From assembly GCA_040269895.1 (NCBI GenBank), contig CP158568.1, positions 1,830,716 through 1,894,715 on the forward strand: a DNA stretch of 64,000 nt, read 5' to 3'. The notes under the pieces were generated by a model. It saw nothing but the letters and a program-made list of their open reading frames with translations. It did no database searches and was not told the origin of the DNA. The stretch's first letter is position 1. Each line of letters starts with the position of its first letter. The DNA comes from Ancalomicrobiaceae bacterium S20. GTDB taxonomy: Bacteria > Pseudomonadota > Alphaproteobacteria > Rhizobiales > Ancalomicrobiaceae. A program made the translations under genes and the position numbers. Below are positions 30,756 to 40,204 of this stretch, in pieces.

Positions 30756-31448
30756 TCAGAGCGCGGCCGCCCGGCCCGGCGAAAGCGCTATCATCCGAAT
30801 CGCGCCGAGCGGCGTCGCGTCGATGTGCTTTTCGCGCGCGACGAAGCGCGTCAGCACCTGCTCGGCACCGGCGCGGCCGATCGGAGCGACCAGGATACCC
30901 TCGGGCTTCAGCTGCGCGGCGAGCGCCAGCGGCAGCTGGCCGACGGCGCCTTGCACGACGATCCGGTCATAGGGCGCAAAGCGCGCATAGCCCTCGAGGC
31001 CGTCGTGCTGGGCGATGGTGACATTGCCGAGCCGGAGGCTCGCCATCCGCTCCTCGGCCAGCTCGGCGAGGGTCCGATAACGCTCGACGGAGGTCACGCG
31101 TTCGGCGAGCCGCGCCATCACGGCCGCGGCGAAGCCCGATCCGGTGCCGACCTCCAGAACCTTGTGGTGCGGCTCGATCGCGGCGGCCTGGATGATACGG
31201 GCCTGTACGGCCGGCGGCGGCAGGGTCTGGCCGCATTCGATGGCGATCGGGAACGCGTCATAGGCCCGGTCGCGGTCGCCGGAGGCCACGAACAGGGTGC
31301 GCGGCGTCGCTTCGAAGGCGGCGAGAATCCTGTTCTCGGCGATGCCTTCGGAACGAAGTGCCAGAAGCATGGCCGCGACGTGCTCGCGGTCCTCCCCGGA
31401 CAGGCCATCCGCCAAGCGGCGGACGGCGGCCGACATACGCACGGCCAA
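30756..31448 (-). CDS. pcm: Protein-L-isoaspartate O-methyltransferase
   Basis: This 230-residue enzyme methylates isoaspartyl residues of damaged proteins using S-adenosylmethionine. The SAM motif is VLEVGTGSGFAAAVMA. The best ribosome site (GGAGG, five bases) points to a TTG start at 31448; GTG 31442 and ATG 31436 are in-frame alternatives. The neighbour surE lies 155 bp upstream, the classic surE-pcm pair. A second, shorter pcm-like gene lies at 59.8 kb. Confidence 0.93.
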   Translation of the reverse strand: MAVRMSAAVRRLADGLSGEDREHVAAMLLALRSEGIAENRILAAFEATPRTLFVASGDRDRAYDAFPIAIECGQTLPPPAVQARIIQAAAIEPHHKVLEVGTGSGFAAAVMARLAERVTSVERYRTLAELAEERMASLRLGNVTIAQHDGLEGYARFAPYDRIVVQGAVGQLPLALAAQLKPEGILVAPIGRAGAEQVLTRFVAREKHIDATPLGAIRMIALSPGRAAAL

Positions 31449-31603
31449 GAACGCCTCCGTGATTCACTTGAGCCGGTTCCATGCAGCGCCGCCGAGGGGG
31501 CGGAAGCATGGCGAAGACCGGCCTCCCGCCGGGGCGTGCCGTTCGGACGGCCTACTTCCCTGACGTGAGACTCAAGGCCTAGGCGCGAATGGTTGATGCG
31601 ATC

Positions 31604-32362
31604 TCAACGAAACGCGTGCTGCAGCGATTGCCGGACCGCGTGGTCGGTGAAATCCAGCCGCAGTGGCGTAATGGACACAGCGCCCTGATCGAGCGCCCAG
31701 AGATCGGTGCCGACCTCCGGGTTCAGCCACTTCGGCCGGTAGCCGATCCAGTAGTAAGGGAAGCCGCGACCGTCGATGCGCTCCTCGACGTGGATCAGGT
31801 CCTCGTTGCGGGCGCCCTGGCGCGTCACCTCGATGCCGGAGACCTCCTCGGGCTTCCGGTCGGGGAAGTTGACGTTCATCAGCACGCCCTTCGGGATGCC
31901 GACCTCCAGGATCTTCCGGACCACATCGACACCGAGCGCTTCGGCGCAGTCCCAGCCCGGCTCGGCGTCCTTCTTCCACGGAAACGCCTGCGACAGCGCG
32001 ATCGACGGCACACCGAGGATCGTGCCCTCCATCGCACCGGCGACCGTGCCGGAATAGGTGACGTCATCGGCGATGTTCGAGCCGCGATTGATGCCTGACA
32101 GCACCAGATCCGGCTTCTCGGGCAGCACGTGGCGGATGCCCATGATCACGCAGTCGGTCGGCGTGCCGCGCACCGCATAGCGCCGACCTTCGATGTGGCG
32201 CAGGCGTAGCGGATCGGACAGCGTCAGCGAATGGGCCTTGCCGGACTGGTCGGTCTCCGGCGCGACGACCCAGACCTCGTCGCCGATCGCCGCCGCGATC
32301 GTCTCGAGCACGGCGAGGCCGGGCGCATGAATACCGTCGTCGTTGGTGATCAGGATGCGCAT
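31604..32362 (-). CDS. surE: 5'/3'-nucleotidase SurE
   Basis: This 252-residue stationary-phase survival nucleotidase starts [15 protein letters not shown], with the metal-binding Asp-Asp pair at residues 8-9. [23 protein letters not shown] is the second family signature. It dephosphorylates nucleoside monophosphates. It lies 76 bp downstream of the GGDEF-EAL gene and upstream of pcm. Confidence 0.96.
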   Translation of the reverse strand: MRILITNDDGIHAPGLAVLETIAAAIGDEVWVVAPETDQSGKAHSLTLSDPLRLRHIEGRRYAVRGTPTDCVIMGIRHVLPEKPDLVLSGINRGSNIADDVTYSGTVAGAMEGTILGVPSIALSQAFPWKKDAEPGWDCAEALGVDVVRKILEVGIPKGVLMNVNFPDRKPEEVSGIEVTRQGARNEDLIHVEERIDGRGFPYYWIGYRPKWLNPEVGTDLWALDQGAVSITPLRLDFTDHAVRQSLQHAFR

Positions 32363-32438
32363 GGCCGCCCTCGTCGCCTCTGAGGTCCAATCGGCCGCGA
32401 GTCGGCCGTTCGGCCCCGATAGACAGCGTCCGCGCCGG

Positions 32439-34421
32439 CTAGGCAACCCCTGCCTGACGCTCGGGCCGGCGGGCCAGATATGCCGATACCTCGGCGGCCG
32501 GCATCGGCTTGGAGAACAGGTAGCCCTGCGCCATTTCGCAGTGCATGCCCTGCACGATCGCGAACTGGTTCGGCGTCTCGACGCCCTCGACGATGCATTC
32601 GAGATTCATGTCGTCGCAGAGACCGACGATGGTGCGCACGATCTTGTGACTGACCTCGTCGTTCTCGATGTTGGCGACGAAGCTGCGGTCGACCTTCACG
32701 CGATCGAGCGGCAGCGTGTGCACGTAGCTCAGCGACGAATAGCCGGTGCCGAAGTCGTCGAGCGAGATCTTGCAGCCGAGCGCCTTCAGCGCGCCCACCG
32801 TGCGGCGCGCCTGGTTGAAGTCGAAGGCCATCGCCGTCTCGGTGATCTCGAAATCGACCCGGCGCGGGTCGACCCCGCTCGCGTTCACCGCCGCGATCAG
32901 CCGCATCGCGCCTTCGGCGGCGCAGATGTCGTAGGCGGAGAGATTGAACGAGATGCCGATGTCGCGCGGCCAGGTCTTCAGGCAGGCGAGCGCCTGGGCG
33001 AGCAGCACGCGCGTGATGTCGCCGATCGAGCCGGAACGCTCGGCGATCGGGATGAAGCGGTCGGGCGGCACGAGGCCGAGCGTCGGGCTGTTCCAGCGCG
33101 CCAGCGCCTCGAAGCAGACGACCCGGCCCGCGCGGACGTCGAGAATCGGCTGGAAGCTCAGCGACAGCTCGCGTTCGAGATCGGCCGTGCGCAGCGCCTG
33201 CTCGATCGTACCGAGCGCACGGATCTGGTCCTCGTGCTCGCGGGAGAACAGCACCACGCTGCCGCGCTGGCTGCGCTTGCCGTGGTAGAGCGCGTAGTCG
33301 GCGCGTTCGAACAGCGTACCGCCGTCCGTGCCGGTGTCGGGATAGAGCGCGAAGCCGACCGAGCAGGAGATCGCCGCATGCGAGGCGCCGATCCGGTACG
33401 GCCGGCGCACGGCCTCGCCGAGACGATGGCCGATCGCCGTCAGGCTGGCGCGCGACGGATCGCCGGTGACCAGCACACCGAATTCGTCGCCGCCCAGCCG
33501 ATAGACCGTCGCCCGGCAGGGGCCGGTCTCGGCGGCGCAGACCTCCGCCATCCGGCGGCCGGCCTCGATCAGCACGCCGTCGCCGGTGGTGTGGCCGAAG
33601 GTGTCGTTGACCGGCTTGAAGCCGTCGAGATCCAGAATGCCGACCGCCATCGCATGGCCTTCCGTCTCCGCGTCCGCGAAGGCGCGGTCGAGATCGGCGA
33701 AAAAGCGCCGGCGGTTCGGCAGTTCGGTCAGCGAGTCGAGATTGGCCATGCGCAGGTTCTCGTCGGAGAGCCGCTGCGTCTCGGCCTGTTTGATGATCAG
33801 GTCGCGGCGGGATTCCACCAGTTTGGCGAAGTCGCGATAGTAGACGAACAGGATGCGGATCATCGCGCCGCAAACGAGCGCCAGATTGATCGCGATCGCC
33901 TTGTGCGTCGTCTCGCCGACGATCGACAGGAACAGGATGAAGGGCACGTTCACGACCAGGGTGACCGCGATGGCCGCCGAACGCAGGTGCATCAGGCAGA
34001 AGATGCAGGCGATGACGGTCAGGCCCATGTAGAAGGCGATGTGGCCCTGCCCATAGGCATCGCCGTAGCCGTAGAGCGACAGGCCCCAGGCGGTGAAGAC
34101 GACGGCGAGGACGACGGCGAGACGGTTGGTGCCGGTCAGATGGCGATAGGCGCGCTCGGGGGTCACCTCGACATAGCGCTGCCGGATCCACCAGATCGCC
34201 CGCGCCGTCGAGATCGCCGAGAGCCCGACAGGCAGTCCGACGGCGAGCCAGAGCGGCGCGCGATCGTGGTAAGTATACGCAATCGCGAGGGAATTGAGGA
34301 TGAGGGTGCCGTAGAGCAGCGGGATCTGCTGCACGAAGGCGCGGAACTGTGCCTGGACGAGCTCCGGGTTGTCCTTGGGGACCTGGAACAACGAACAGAT
34401 CTTCGCGAAGCTGAGCGCCAT
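32439..34421 (-). CDS. Membrane-bound GGDEF-EAL protein (diguanylate cyclase/phosphodiesterase)
   Basis: This 660-residue protein has about six hydrophobic segments (roughly residues 35-195), a short linker helix, a GGDEF domain (motif RLGGDEF, 308-314) and an EAL domain ([11 protein letters not shown] at 438-440). Both active-site motifs are intact, and the EAL domain keeps [18 protein letters not shown] and VKVDRSF. The inhibitory RxxD site before GGDEF is absent (RATV). It should make and/or degrade cyclic di-GMP in response to a membrane signal. The sensor region is not a family I recognise. I used ATG 34421 behind GGCAGG; an upstream ATG (34460) is possible. It sits between serS and surE, which are usually adjacent. 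Confidence 0.9.
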   Translation of the reverse strand: MALSFAKICSLFQVPKDNPELVQAQFRAFVQQIPLLYGTLILNSLAIAYTYHDRAPLWLAVGLPVGLSAISTARAIWWIRQRYVEVTPERAYRHLTGTNRLAVVLAVVFTAWGLSLYGYGDAYGQGHIAFYMGLTVIACIFCLMHLRSAAIAVTLVVNVPFILFLSIVGETTHKAIAINLALVCGAMIRILFVYYRDFAKLVESRRDLIIKQAETQRLSDENLRMANLDSLTELPNRRRFFADLDRAFADAETEGHAMAVGILDLDGFKPVNDTFGHTTGDGVLIEAGRRMAEVCAAETGPCRATVYRLGGDEFGVLVTGDPSRASLTAIGHRLGEAVRRPYRIGASHAAISCSVGFALYPDTGTDGGTLFERADYALYHGKRSQRGSVVLFSREHEDQIRALGTIEQALRTADLERELSLSFQPILDVRAGRVVCFEALARWNSPTLGLVPPDRFIPIAERSGSIGDITRVLLAQALACLKTWPRDIGISFNLSAYDICAAEGAMRLIAAVNASGVDPRRVDFEITETAMAFDFNQARRTVGALKALGCKISLDDFGTGYSSLSYVHTLPLDRVKVDRSFVANIENDEVSHKIVRTIVGLCDDMNLECIVEGVETPNQFAIVQGMHCEMAQGYLFSKPMPAAEVSAYLARRPERQAGVA

Positions 34422-34556
34422 ATGCCTGCCGCGTCCGATGCCACCTTTTATCCGTGGCATACTAGCGCACTTGACTTAAGGCATGATTACGGTGCGACAG
34501 ATCAGAGAACGCGATCCTTCCTCTAGGGCATCTCGCGTTGTTCAGCCGAACAGATA

Positions 34557-34581
34557 AACGCCCGGCGCGTGGCCGGGCGTT
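34557..34581 (-). terminator. Hairpin terminator after serS
   Basis: AACGCCCGG pairs with CCGGGCGTT around a seven-base loop; read on the minus strand it is followed by TATCTGTT, a weak T-rich tract. It lies 31 bp past the serS stop and before the GGDEF-EAL gene, so the latter is probably transcribed separately. Confidence 0.75.
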
Positions 34582-34611
34582 CAAGTCATTCGCGCCGAGC
34601 GCCGCAGAATG

Positions 34612-35994
34612 TCAGGCCGAAATAACTTCCAGTCCGCCCATATAGGGACGAAGGACTTCCGGCACCGTGATCGAACCGTCCTCGTTCTGGTAGTTCTCCA
34701 TCACGGCGATCAGGCACCGGCCGACGGCGACGCCCGAGCCGTTCAGCGTATGGACGAAGCGCGTGCCCTTGCCCTCGGCGGGGCGATAGCGCGCGTTCAT
34801 GCGCCGGGCCTGGAAGTCGCCGCAGTTCGAGCAGGACGAGATCTCGCGATAGGTGTCCTGCCCCGGCAGCCAGACCTCGATGTCGTAGGTCTTGCGCGAG
34901 GAGAAGCCCATGTCGCCGGTGCACAGCACGATGGTGCGGAACGGCAGGCCGAGCCTGGTCAGCACGTCCTCGGCCGCCGCCGTCATGCGCTGATGCTCGG
35001 CCTCCGACTGCTCCGGCGTCGTCACCGAAACCATCTCGACCTTGGCGAACTGGTGCTGGCGGATCATGCCGCGCGTGTCGCGCCCAGCCGAACCGGCCTC
35101 CGAGCGGAAGCACGGCGTCCAGGCGGTGAACCGGAACGGCAGCTTCGCTTCGTCGAGGATCTCTTCGCGCACGATGTTGGTGAGCGGGATCTCGGCAGTC
35201 GGGATCAGCCACTTCCGGTCAATCAATTGGCCAACGCGAACGTTAATGGTCATCCCTTCTGGCAAAGTCCCGGTATCGTGTTCTTCCAGCGCCTTTTCGA
35301 ACGCTGCACGGAAGGATTCAGACGTGTAGGTGCCAAAAAGATCATCAGCGAACTTCGGCAAGTTGCCCGTGCCATAGGCCGAGGCCGTATTGACCAGGAA
35401 CGGCGGGTTCACCTCGGTGTAGCCGTGTTCTTCCGTGTGCAGGTCGAGCATGAACTGGGCGAGCGCGCGTTCCAGACGGGCGAGCTTGCCCTTCAGGAAC
35501 ACGAAACGGGCGCCCGAGACCTTGGTCGCGGTCTCGAAGTCCATCATGCCGAGCGCCTCGCCGAGCTCGAAATGCTGCTTCGGCGCGTAGTTGAACGAAC
35601 GCGGCGCGCCGACCTTGCGGATCTCGACGTTGTCGTGCTCGTCGCGGCCGACCGGCACGTCGGCCTCCGGCACGTTCGGGATGCCGGCGAGCGCGGCCTC
35701 GAGTTCCGCCTCGATCGTGCGCTCCTCGGCCTCGCCGGCCTGGATGAACGCCTTCAGCTCGGCGACCTCGGCCATCAGCGACTGCGCCTTGGCCTCGTCC
35801 TTGGTGGCCTTGGCCTTGCCGATCTCCTTGGAGGCGGCGTTCTGGCGCGCCTGCGCGTCCTGCAGCCTGGTCAGGTGCTGGCGGCGGCGTTCGTCGATGG
35901 CGAGCAGGTCCGACGACAGGGGCGACTTGCCACGATTGATCAGCGCCTGGTCGAAGGCTTGCGGGTTGTCGCGGATCAGCTTGATGTCGTGCAT
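34612..35994 (-). CDS. serS: Serine--tRNA ligase with an apparent insertion before motif 2
   Basis: This 460-residue class II synthetase has the N-terminal coiled-coil arm (about residues 28-110) and catalytic core ([20 protein letters not shown] as motif 2). Between PKFADDLF (residues 213-220) and WLIPTAE (262-268) lies a segment of about 41 residues, longer than I expect for the family, encoded by DNA of clearly lower GC and different codon use (35212-35360). The frame is intact across it. AGGTGACAC precedes the ATG at 35994. It follows tatC by 158 bp. Confidence 0.95.
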   Translation of the reverse strand: MHDIKLIRDNPQAFDQALINRGKSPLSSDLLAIDERRRQHLTRLQDAQARQNAASKEIGKAKATKDEAKAQSLMAEVAELKAFIQAGEAEERTIEAELEAALAGIPNVPEADVPVGRDEHDNVEIRKVGAPRSFNYAPKQHFELGEALGMMDFETATKVSGARFVFLKGKLARLERALAQFMLDLHTEEHGYTEVNPPFLVNTASAYGTGNLPKFADDLFGTYTSESFRAAFEKALEEHDTGTLPEGMTINVRVGQLIDRKWLIPTAEIPLTNIVREEILDEAKLPFRFTAWTPCFRSEAGSAGRDTRGMIRQHQFAKVEMVSVTTPEQSEAEHQRMTAAAEDVLTRLGLPFRTIVLCTGDMGFSSRKTYDIEVWLPGQDTYREISSCSNCGDFQARRMNARYRPAEGKGTRFVHTLNGSGVAVGRCLIAVMENYQNEDGSITVPEVLRPYMGGLEVISA

Positions 35995-36152
35995 GTGTCA
36001 CCTGTCGATGGACCCGCGCGACGCGAAGGCGCGCGCGGCACGACGGGGCATAGCGGGCGGACCCGGCACACGCAAGCTTCGCGAAGACCCGAGGGACGCG
36101 AAGCCGCGGGCGCGCCCGGCGCCCGGCCCCAGCGTCTCTTCAGTCCGTCGGC

Positions 36153-36947
36153 TCAGTCGTCGACTGTGGCGACCGCGCGGCCGGCCTTCTTCTCGACCAT
36201 GCGCACGGAGATGATCGTCAGCTCGTAAAGGATGATCGTCGGGATCGCGAGCGAGATCTGGCTCAGCGGATCCGGCGGCGTCAGCACGGCCGCGACGATG
36301 AAGGCGACCAGGATCGCCCAGCGCCGGCGCTTGCGCAGCGCCTCGGAGGTGACGATGCCGATGCGGCCGAGCAGCGTCAGCACGACCGGCATCTGGAACA
36401 CGATACCGAAGGCGAAGGTCAGCGACATGATCAGCGACAGGTATTCGCTGACCTTCGGCAACAGCTCGATCTTGATGCCGTCCTCGCTGGTCTGCTGCAT
36501 CGAGGCGAAGAAGCCGAGCACCATGGGCAGCATGAAATAGACGAGCGTCGCGCCGGCGAGGAAGAAAACCGGCGTCGCAACCAGATACGGCAGGAAGGCG
36601 TGGCGCTCGTGCTTGTAGAGGCCGGGCGCCACGAACATGTAGATCTGGGTCGCGATCACGGGGAACGCGATGCAGATCGCGCCATAGAACGCGACTTTGA
36701 TCTGGGTGATGAAGAACTCCTGCGGCGCCGTGAAGATCATCGTCGCCGGCTTGCCGGTCATGTTCCGGATGACATAATCATACGGCCAGACCAGGAAGTT
36801 GTAGATCCCCTTGGCGAAGAAGAAGCAGACCAGGAAGGCGATCACGAGCGCGATCAGCGATTTCACCAGCCGGGCGCGCAGTTCGATCAGATGTTCGATC
36901 AGCGGCGCGCGCGAGGCCTCGATGTCGTCTTGGTCCTTGTCGGTCAT
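36153..36947 (-). CDS. tatC: Sec-independent (Tat) translocase subunit TatC
   Basis: This 264-residue polytopic protein has six predicted transmembrane helices and is the receptor for twin-arginine signal peptides together with TatB. Near the N-terminus it shows LIEHLIELRARLVKSL, the conserved TatC motif with its Glu. Its ATG overlaps the tatB stop by a few bases, indicating translational coupling. Confidence 0.96.
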   Translation of the reverse strand: MTDKDQDDIEASRAPLIEHLIELRARLVKSLIALVIAFLVCFFFAKGIYNFLVWPYDYVIRNMTGKPATMIFTAPQEFFITQIKVAFYGAICIAFPVIATQIYMFVAPGLYKHERHAFLPYLVATPVFFLAGATLVYFMLPMVLGFFASMQQTSEDGIKIELLPKVSEYLSLIMSLTFAFGIVFQMPVVLTLLGRIGIVTSEALRKRRRWAILVAFIVAAVLTPPDPLSQISLAIPTIILYELTIISVRMVEKKAGRAVATVDD

Positions 36948-37561
36948 TGGCCTCGAGCCTTGGGAGATGCGTCGGCCTCGACCGCCGGAGCGAGCGCGGC
37001 GGTCTCGATCTTCTCGATTTTCTCAGGTGTCGCTTCAGCCGGAACGGCTTCGACGGGCGGGGCCTCGACATGGAAGCTCGGCGGCTCGAACACCGTATCG
37101 GGCGCCGGAACCGCCGCATCGATCCGCGCGGCGACCTCGGTCTCCGTCAATACGGGGGCGCTGACGCCCTCGCCTGCCGCGCCGGCCAGAGCCGCGGCCT
37201 CGCCCTCCGCGAGCGCCGCATTCGCCTGCGAGGGCGCGGTCACGCCGGCCTCGATACCGGCCAGTTCGGCGCGCGCCTCGGTCTCGATCGCGGTCACCGG
37301 CGCGGTGAACTGTTCGAGCTCGTTGCGGATCATCGAGGCGGGGCTGAGACTGCGCAGATCCTCGACGCTCTTCTTGACGTCGTCGAGCTCGGCCTCGCGG
37401 ATCGCCTCGTTCATCTGGTTCTGGAACTCGCCGGCCATGCGTCGGACCTTGCCGACCCACTGGCCGACGGTGCGCAGGAGCTGCGGGAGTTCCTCGGGGC
37501 CGACCACGACCAGCGCCACGACGCCGATGATGAGCAGTTCGCTCCAACCGATATCAAGCAT
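36944..37561 (-). CDS. tatB: Sec-independent (Tat) translocase subunit TatB
   Basis: This 205-residue protein starts MLDIGWSELLIIG, with one N-terminal membrane helix and the VGPEELP turn, then an amphipathic helix (GQWVGKVRRMAGEFQNQMNE). The C-terminal 120 residues are Ala/Glu/Val-rich and poorly conserved. A start three codons earlier (37570) is possible. It overlaps tatC and lies 258 bp downstream of tatA. Confidence 0.95.
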   Translation of the reverse strand: MLDIGWSELLIIGVVALVVVGPEELPQLLRTVGQWVGKVRRMAGEFQNQMNEAIREAELDDVKKSVEDLRSLSPASMIRNELEQFTAPVTAIETEARAELAGIEAGVTAPSQANAALAEGEAAALAGAAGEGVSAPVLTETEVAARIDAAVPAPDTVFEPPSFHVEAPPVEAVPAEATPEKIEKIETAALAPAVEADASPKARGQ

Positions 37562-37667
37562 TTCGCCCATCCGTGACGCGCCATCGGCAGCGGCAGTCCT
37601 GCCGCGCGACGGGTCTTCCAAAGTCGTCGCTCGCGCGCCGCCGTCGCCCACATGCCGTCAGCCCGAA

Positions 37668-37706
37668 CGCCCGGCCAGAACACCCGGCCAGAACGCCTGG
37701 CAAGAC
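37668..37706. repeat. Three imperfect 13-bp tandem repeats between tatA and tatB
   Basis: The units are CGCCCGGCCAGAA, CACCCGGCCAGAA and CGCCTGGCAAGAC, head to tail, in the unusually wide 258-bp gap between tatA and tatB. No hairpin or coding function is evident. Confidence 0.6.
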
Positions 37707-37819
37707 AGGGCGGCGGAACCGATCGTCTCTGCCAAGCTCACGCCGAAACGGCCGACAGGCTCGCGCCGCCGGCCGTGGGCCGGGTACCGGGCGGCGGAGC
37801 GACCGCCGCCATTCGCGGG

Positions 37820-38062
37820 TCAGCTCGCGCGGGTCTTGTCCACCGTGGCGGCTTCCGGCGCGCGATTGTCGATCGTGCGCGGGGCGGCCGGGTCGGTCGC
37901 GGCCGGCGGAGCCGCCGCGGTGTCGTCCTCGGACATGCCCTTCTTGAAGCTCTTGATGCCCTTGGCGACGTCGCCCATCAGGTCCGAGATCTTGCCCTTG
38001 CCGAACAGGAGCATGACCACAACGAGGACCAGGAGCCAGTGCCAGATGCTGAAGGAACCCAT
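37820..38062 (-). CDS. tatA: Sec-independent (Tat) translocase subunit TatA
   Basis: This 80-residue protein begins [21 protein letters not shown], the TatA membrane helix, followed by the [20 protein letters not shown] hinge and amphipathic helix. TatA multimers form the Tat pore. The order tatA-tatB-tatC downstream of scpAB is typical of Rhizobiales; here an ABC ATPase gene lies between scpB and tatA. Confidence 0.95.
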   Translation of the reverse strand: MGSFSIWHWLLVLVVVMLLFGKGKISDLMGDVAKGIKSFKKGMSEDDTAAAPPAATDPAAPRTIDNRAPEAATVDKTRAS

Positions 38063-38265
38063 CGATGTCTCCGTCGGGGCGTTGCGCCCCTTTCCGCCGG
38101 GCCGTCGCCCGAACGTCGCGCGGCCTCCTCTCCCGAAGGCCGCCTGATTTCAACACGGACGGACGTCGCCGTCCGTCCCGCTCGTCCGATGCCTCGTGGC
38201 TCTCGAGGCGTCGAGCGGGCGCAATATGGCAAATAGGCCAAGCGCCCGCAACACGCCTATGACCG

Positions 38266-39405
38266 TCATATGGGGCGTGTCGGCCGCCTGGGGAAGACGA
38301 GCACGTCGGATGGCTCGACACCGAGGCCGACGTCGCGTCCGGGCCGGAGCGACTGGCCGCCGCGCACCCGCGCCTTGATCGGCTTTTCGAGCCCCTGCAC
38401 GGCGATCTCGTAGAGGTCGACCTCGCCCAGGAACCGGCGCGAGACGATGCGGCCGGCGACGCCCTCGCCCGCCGGCAGGACCAGAACACCCTCGGGCCTT
38501 ATGCAGATGTCGACCGGCGCGCCGCGCGTCACGCTCTCGGCCGGGTGCCGGCCGAACGGGCTCTCGGCCTCGCCGTCGCCGGCGGTGCCCTCGATCACGT
38601 TGATCTCGGAGAAGAAGCGCGCGACGAACAGTTCGGCCGGCTTGTGATAGAGGTCGTGCGCGGTGCCGACCTGCACGAGCCGGCCCTTGCGCATCAGGGC
38701 GATCCGATCGCCCATGCGCATGGCCTCCTCCGGATCGTGGGTGACGACCACGGCGGTCGCGCGCGTCTCGCGCAAGACCGCAAGCGTCTCGTCGCGGACG
38801 CTGTCCCGAAGCCGGCGATCGAGCCCGGAGAACGGCTCGTCCATCAGCAGCACCGACGGGCGCGGCGCCACCGCGCGGGCGAGCGCCACGCGCTGCTGTT
38901 CGCCGCCCGAGAGCTCGTGCGGATAGTCGAAGGCGTAGCCCTCGAGCCCGACGCGGCCGAGCGCCAGCAGCGCCTCGCGCTCGGCATCGGCACGCGGCAG
39001 CGCGGTCAGGCCGAACATGACGTTCTCGATGATCGTCATGTGCGGGAACAGCGCGTAATCCTGGAACACGAGCCCGATGCCGCGCTTCTCCGGCGCGACG
39101 AAGACCCCCGGTCCGGCGATCTCGCGATCGTCGACCAGCACGCGGCCGCCCGACTGCCGTTCGACGCCGGCCGCGATCCGAAGCAGCGTGGTCTTGCCGC
39201 AACCGGACTGGCCGAGCAAACACAGCACCTCTCCCGGCTCGACCGTCAGGCTGACGTCCTTGACCGAAGCCATGCCGTCATAGTGATGGCTGACGGTCTC
39301 GAAGGTCAGACGGCCCGCGATCACCGCGGCTGCGCGCGGCGGCGGCACCACGGCCCGGCGCGCGGCGGCCTCGGTCATCGGCGATGGGGGATCGAGCAGC
39401 GGCAT
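38266..39405 (-). CDS. ABC transporter ATP-binding protein (FbpC/PotA-like, with TOBE domain), no partner genes
   Basis: This 379-residue ATPase has Walker A GQSGCGKTT (65-73), Q-loop QDYALFPH, signature LSGGEQQ (165-171) and Walker B LLMDEP (186-191). A C-terminal extension of about 130 residues contains a TOBE-like regulatory domain (ICIRPEGV and later). This arrangement is typical of iron(III), polyamine, thiosulfate or molybdate importers. No permease or binding protein is encoded in the window. Its start is 4 bp after the scpB stop, implying coupling to scpAB; ATG 39378 is an alternative start. The substrate cannot be assigned. Confidence 0.9.
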   Translation of the reverse strand: MPLLDPPSPMTEAAARRAVVPPPRAAAVIAGRLTFETVSHHYDGMASVKDVSLTVEPGEVLCLLGQSGCGKTTLLRIAAGVERQSGGRVLVDDREIAGPGVFVAPEKRGIGLVFQDYALFPHMTIIENVMFGLTALPRADAEREALLALGRVGLEGYAFDYPHELSGGEQQRVALARAVAPRPSVLLMDEPFSGLDRRLRDSVRDETLAVLRETRATAVVVTHDPEEAMRMGDRIALMRKGRLVQVGTAHDLYHKPAELFVARFFSEINVIEGTAGDGEAESPFGRHPAESVTRGAPVDICIRPEGVLVLPAGEGVAGRIVSRRFLGEVDLYEIAVQGLEKPIKARVRGGQSLRPGRDVGLGVEPSDVLVFPRRPTRPI

Positions 39406-39409
39406 CGGC

Positions 39410-40204
39410 TTAGCGGTCCTGTTCCTCGTCGTCTTGGCCCTCGTCCGGCATCTCGGAACCCGTCTCGCCGTCGCGCTCGCTTTCCATCAGCGCGACGAGG
39501 TCGGTCTCCTCGAGCGGTTCCTCGTCGTCGGTCAGGCCAGCCTGATCGGACGGGATCGGCACATGGAAGCCGGCCGGGATCTGGCCGTCGAGCAGGCCGG
39601 CGCCCTTCAGTTCCTCGAGCCCCGGCAGATCCTGGATCGCCTCCAGGCCGAAATGGACAAGGAAGCCCTCCGTGGTGCCGTAGGTCACCGGCCGGCCCGG
39701 CGTGCGGCGGCGGCCGCGCATGCGGATGAAGCCGGCGGCGAGCAGCACGTCGAGCGTGCCCTTCGACATGGTCACGCCGCGGATCGCCTCGATCTCGGCG
39801 CGCGTGACCGGCTGGTGATAGGCGATGATCGCCAGCGTCTCCAGCGTGGCGCGCGACAGCTTGCGCTGCTCGACCGCCTCGCGGTGGAGCAGGAAGGCGA
39901 GATCGTCGGCGGTGCGGAACTGCCACTTGCCGGCGACACGGACCAGGTTGACGCCGCGGCCGGCATAATCCTCGCCGAGCCGATCCAGAATCGCGCGGAT
40001 ATCTGCTCCCTCGGGCAGGCGTTCGGCGAGAACGTCCTCGCCGAGCGGCGCGTCGGAGGCGAACAGCAGCGCCTCGACCACGCGCGCGGCGATGCGTTCG
40101 TCGATGATGCCGCCCGTCGACGGGGCGCGGTCGCTCGCGGCCGCGGAGGCATCGCCCGCAGCGTCAAGCGTCGTCGCGTCGTCCTCGGCCGGCGCCGTCG
40201 TCAT
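39410..40204 (-). CDS. scpB: Segregation and condensation protein ScpB
   Basis: This 264-residue protein dimerises and binds ScpA and SMC in the bacterial condensin. The two winged-helix domains are recognisable through VEALLFASDAPLGEDVLA and LETLAIIAYHQPVTRAEIE. An acidic tail ends the protein. The ATG at 40204 overlaps the 3' end of scpA by 41 bp; the open frame extends further up without family content. Confidence 0.94.
   Translation of the reverse strand: MTTAPAEDDATTLDAAGDASAAASDRAPSTGGIIDERIAARVVEALLFASDAPLGEDVLAERLPEGADIRAILDRLGEDYAGRGVNLVRVAGKWQFRTADDLAFLLHREAVEQRKLSRATLETLAIIAYHQPVTRAEIEAIRGVTMSKGTLDVLLAAGFIRMRGRRRTPGRPVTYGTTEGFLVHFGLEAIQDLPGLEELKGAGLLDGQIPAGFHVPIPSDQAGLTDDEEPLEETDLVALMESERDGETGSEMPDEGQDDEEQDR

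Noticed and set aside
32343-34526. A 727-codon plus-strand frame opposite the GGDEF-EAL gene
   Set aside because: Shadow frame of a gene with intact GGDEF and EAL motifs.
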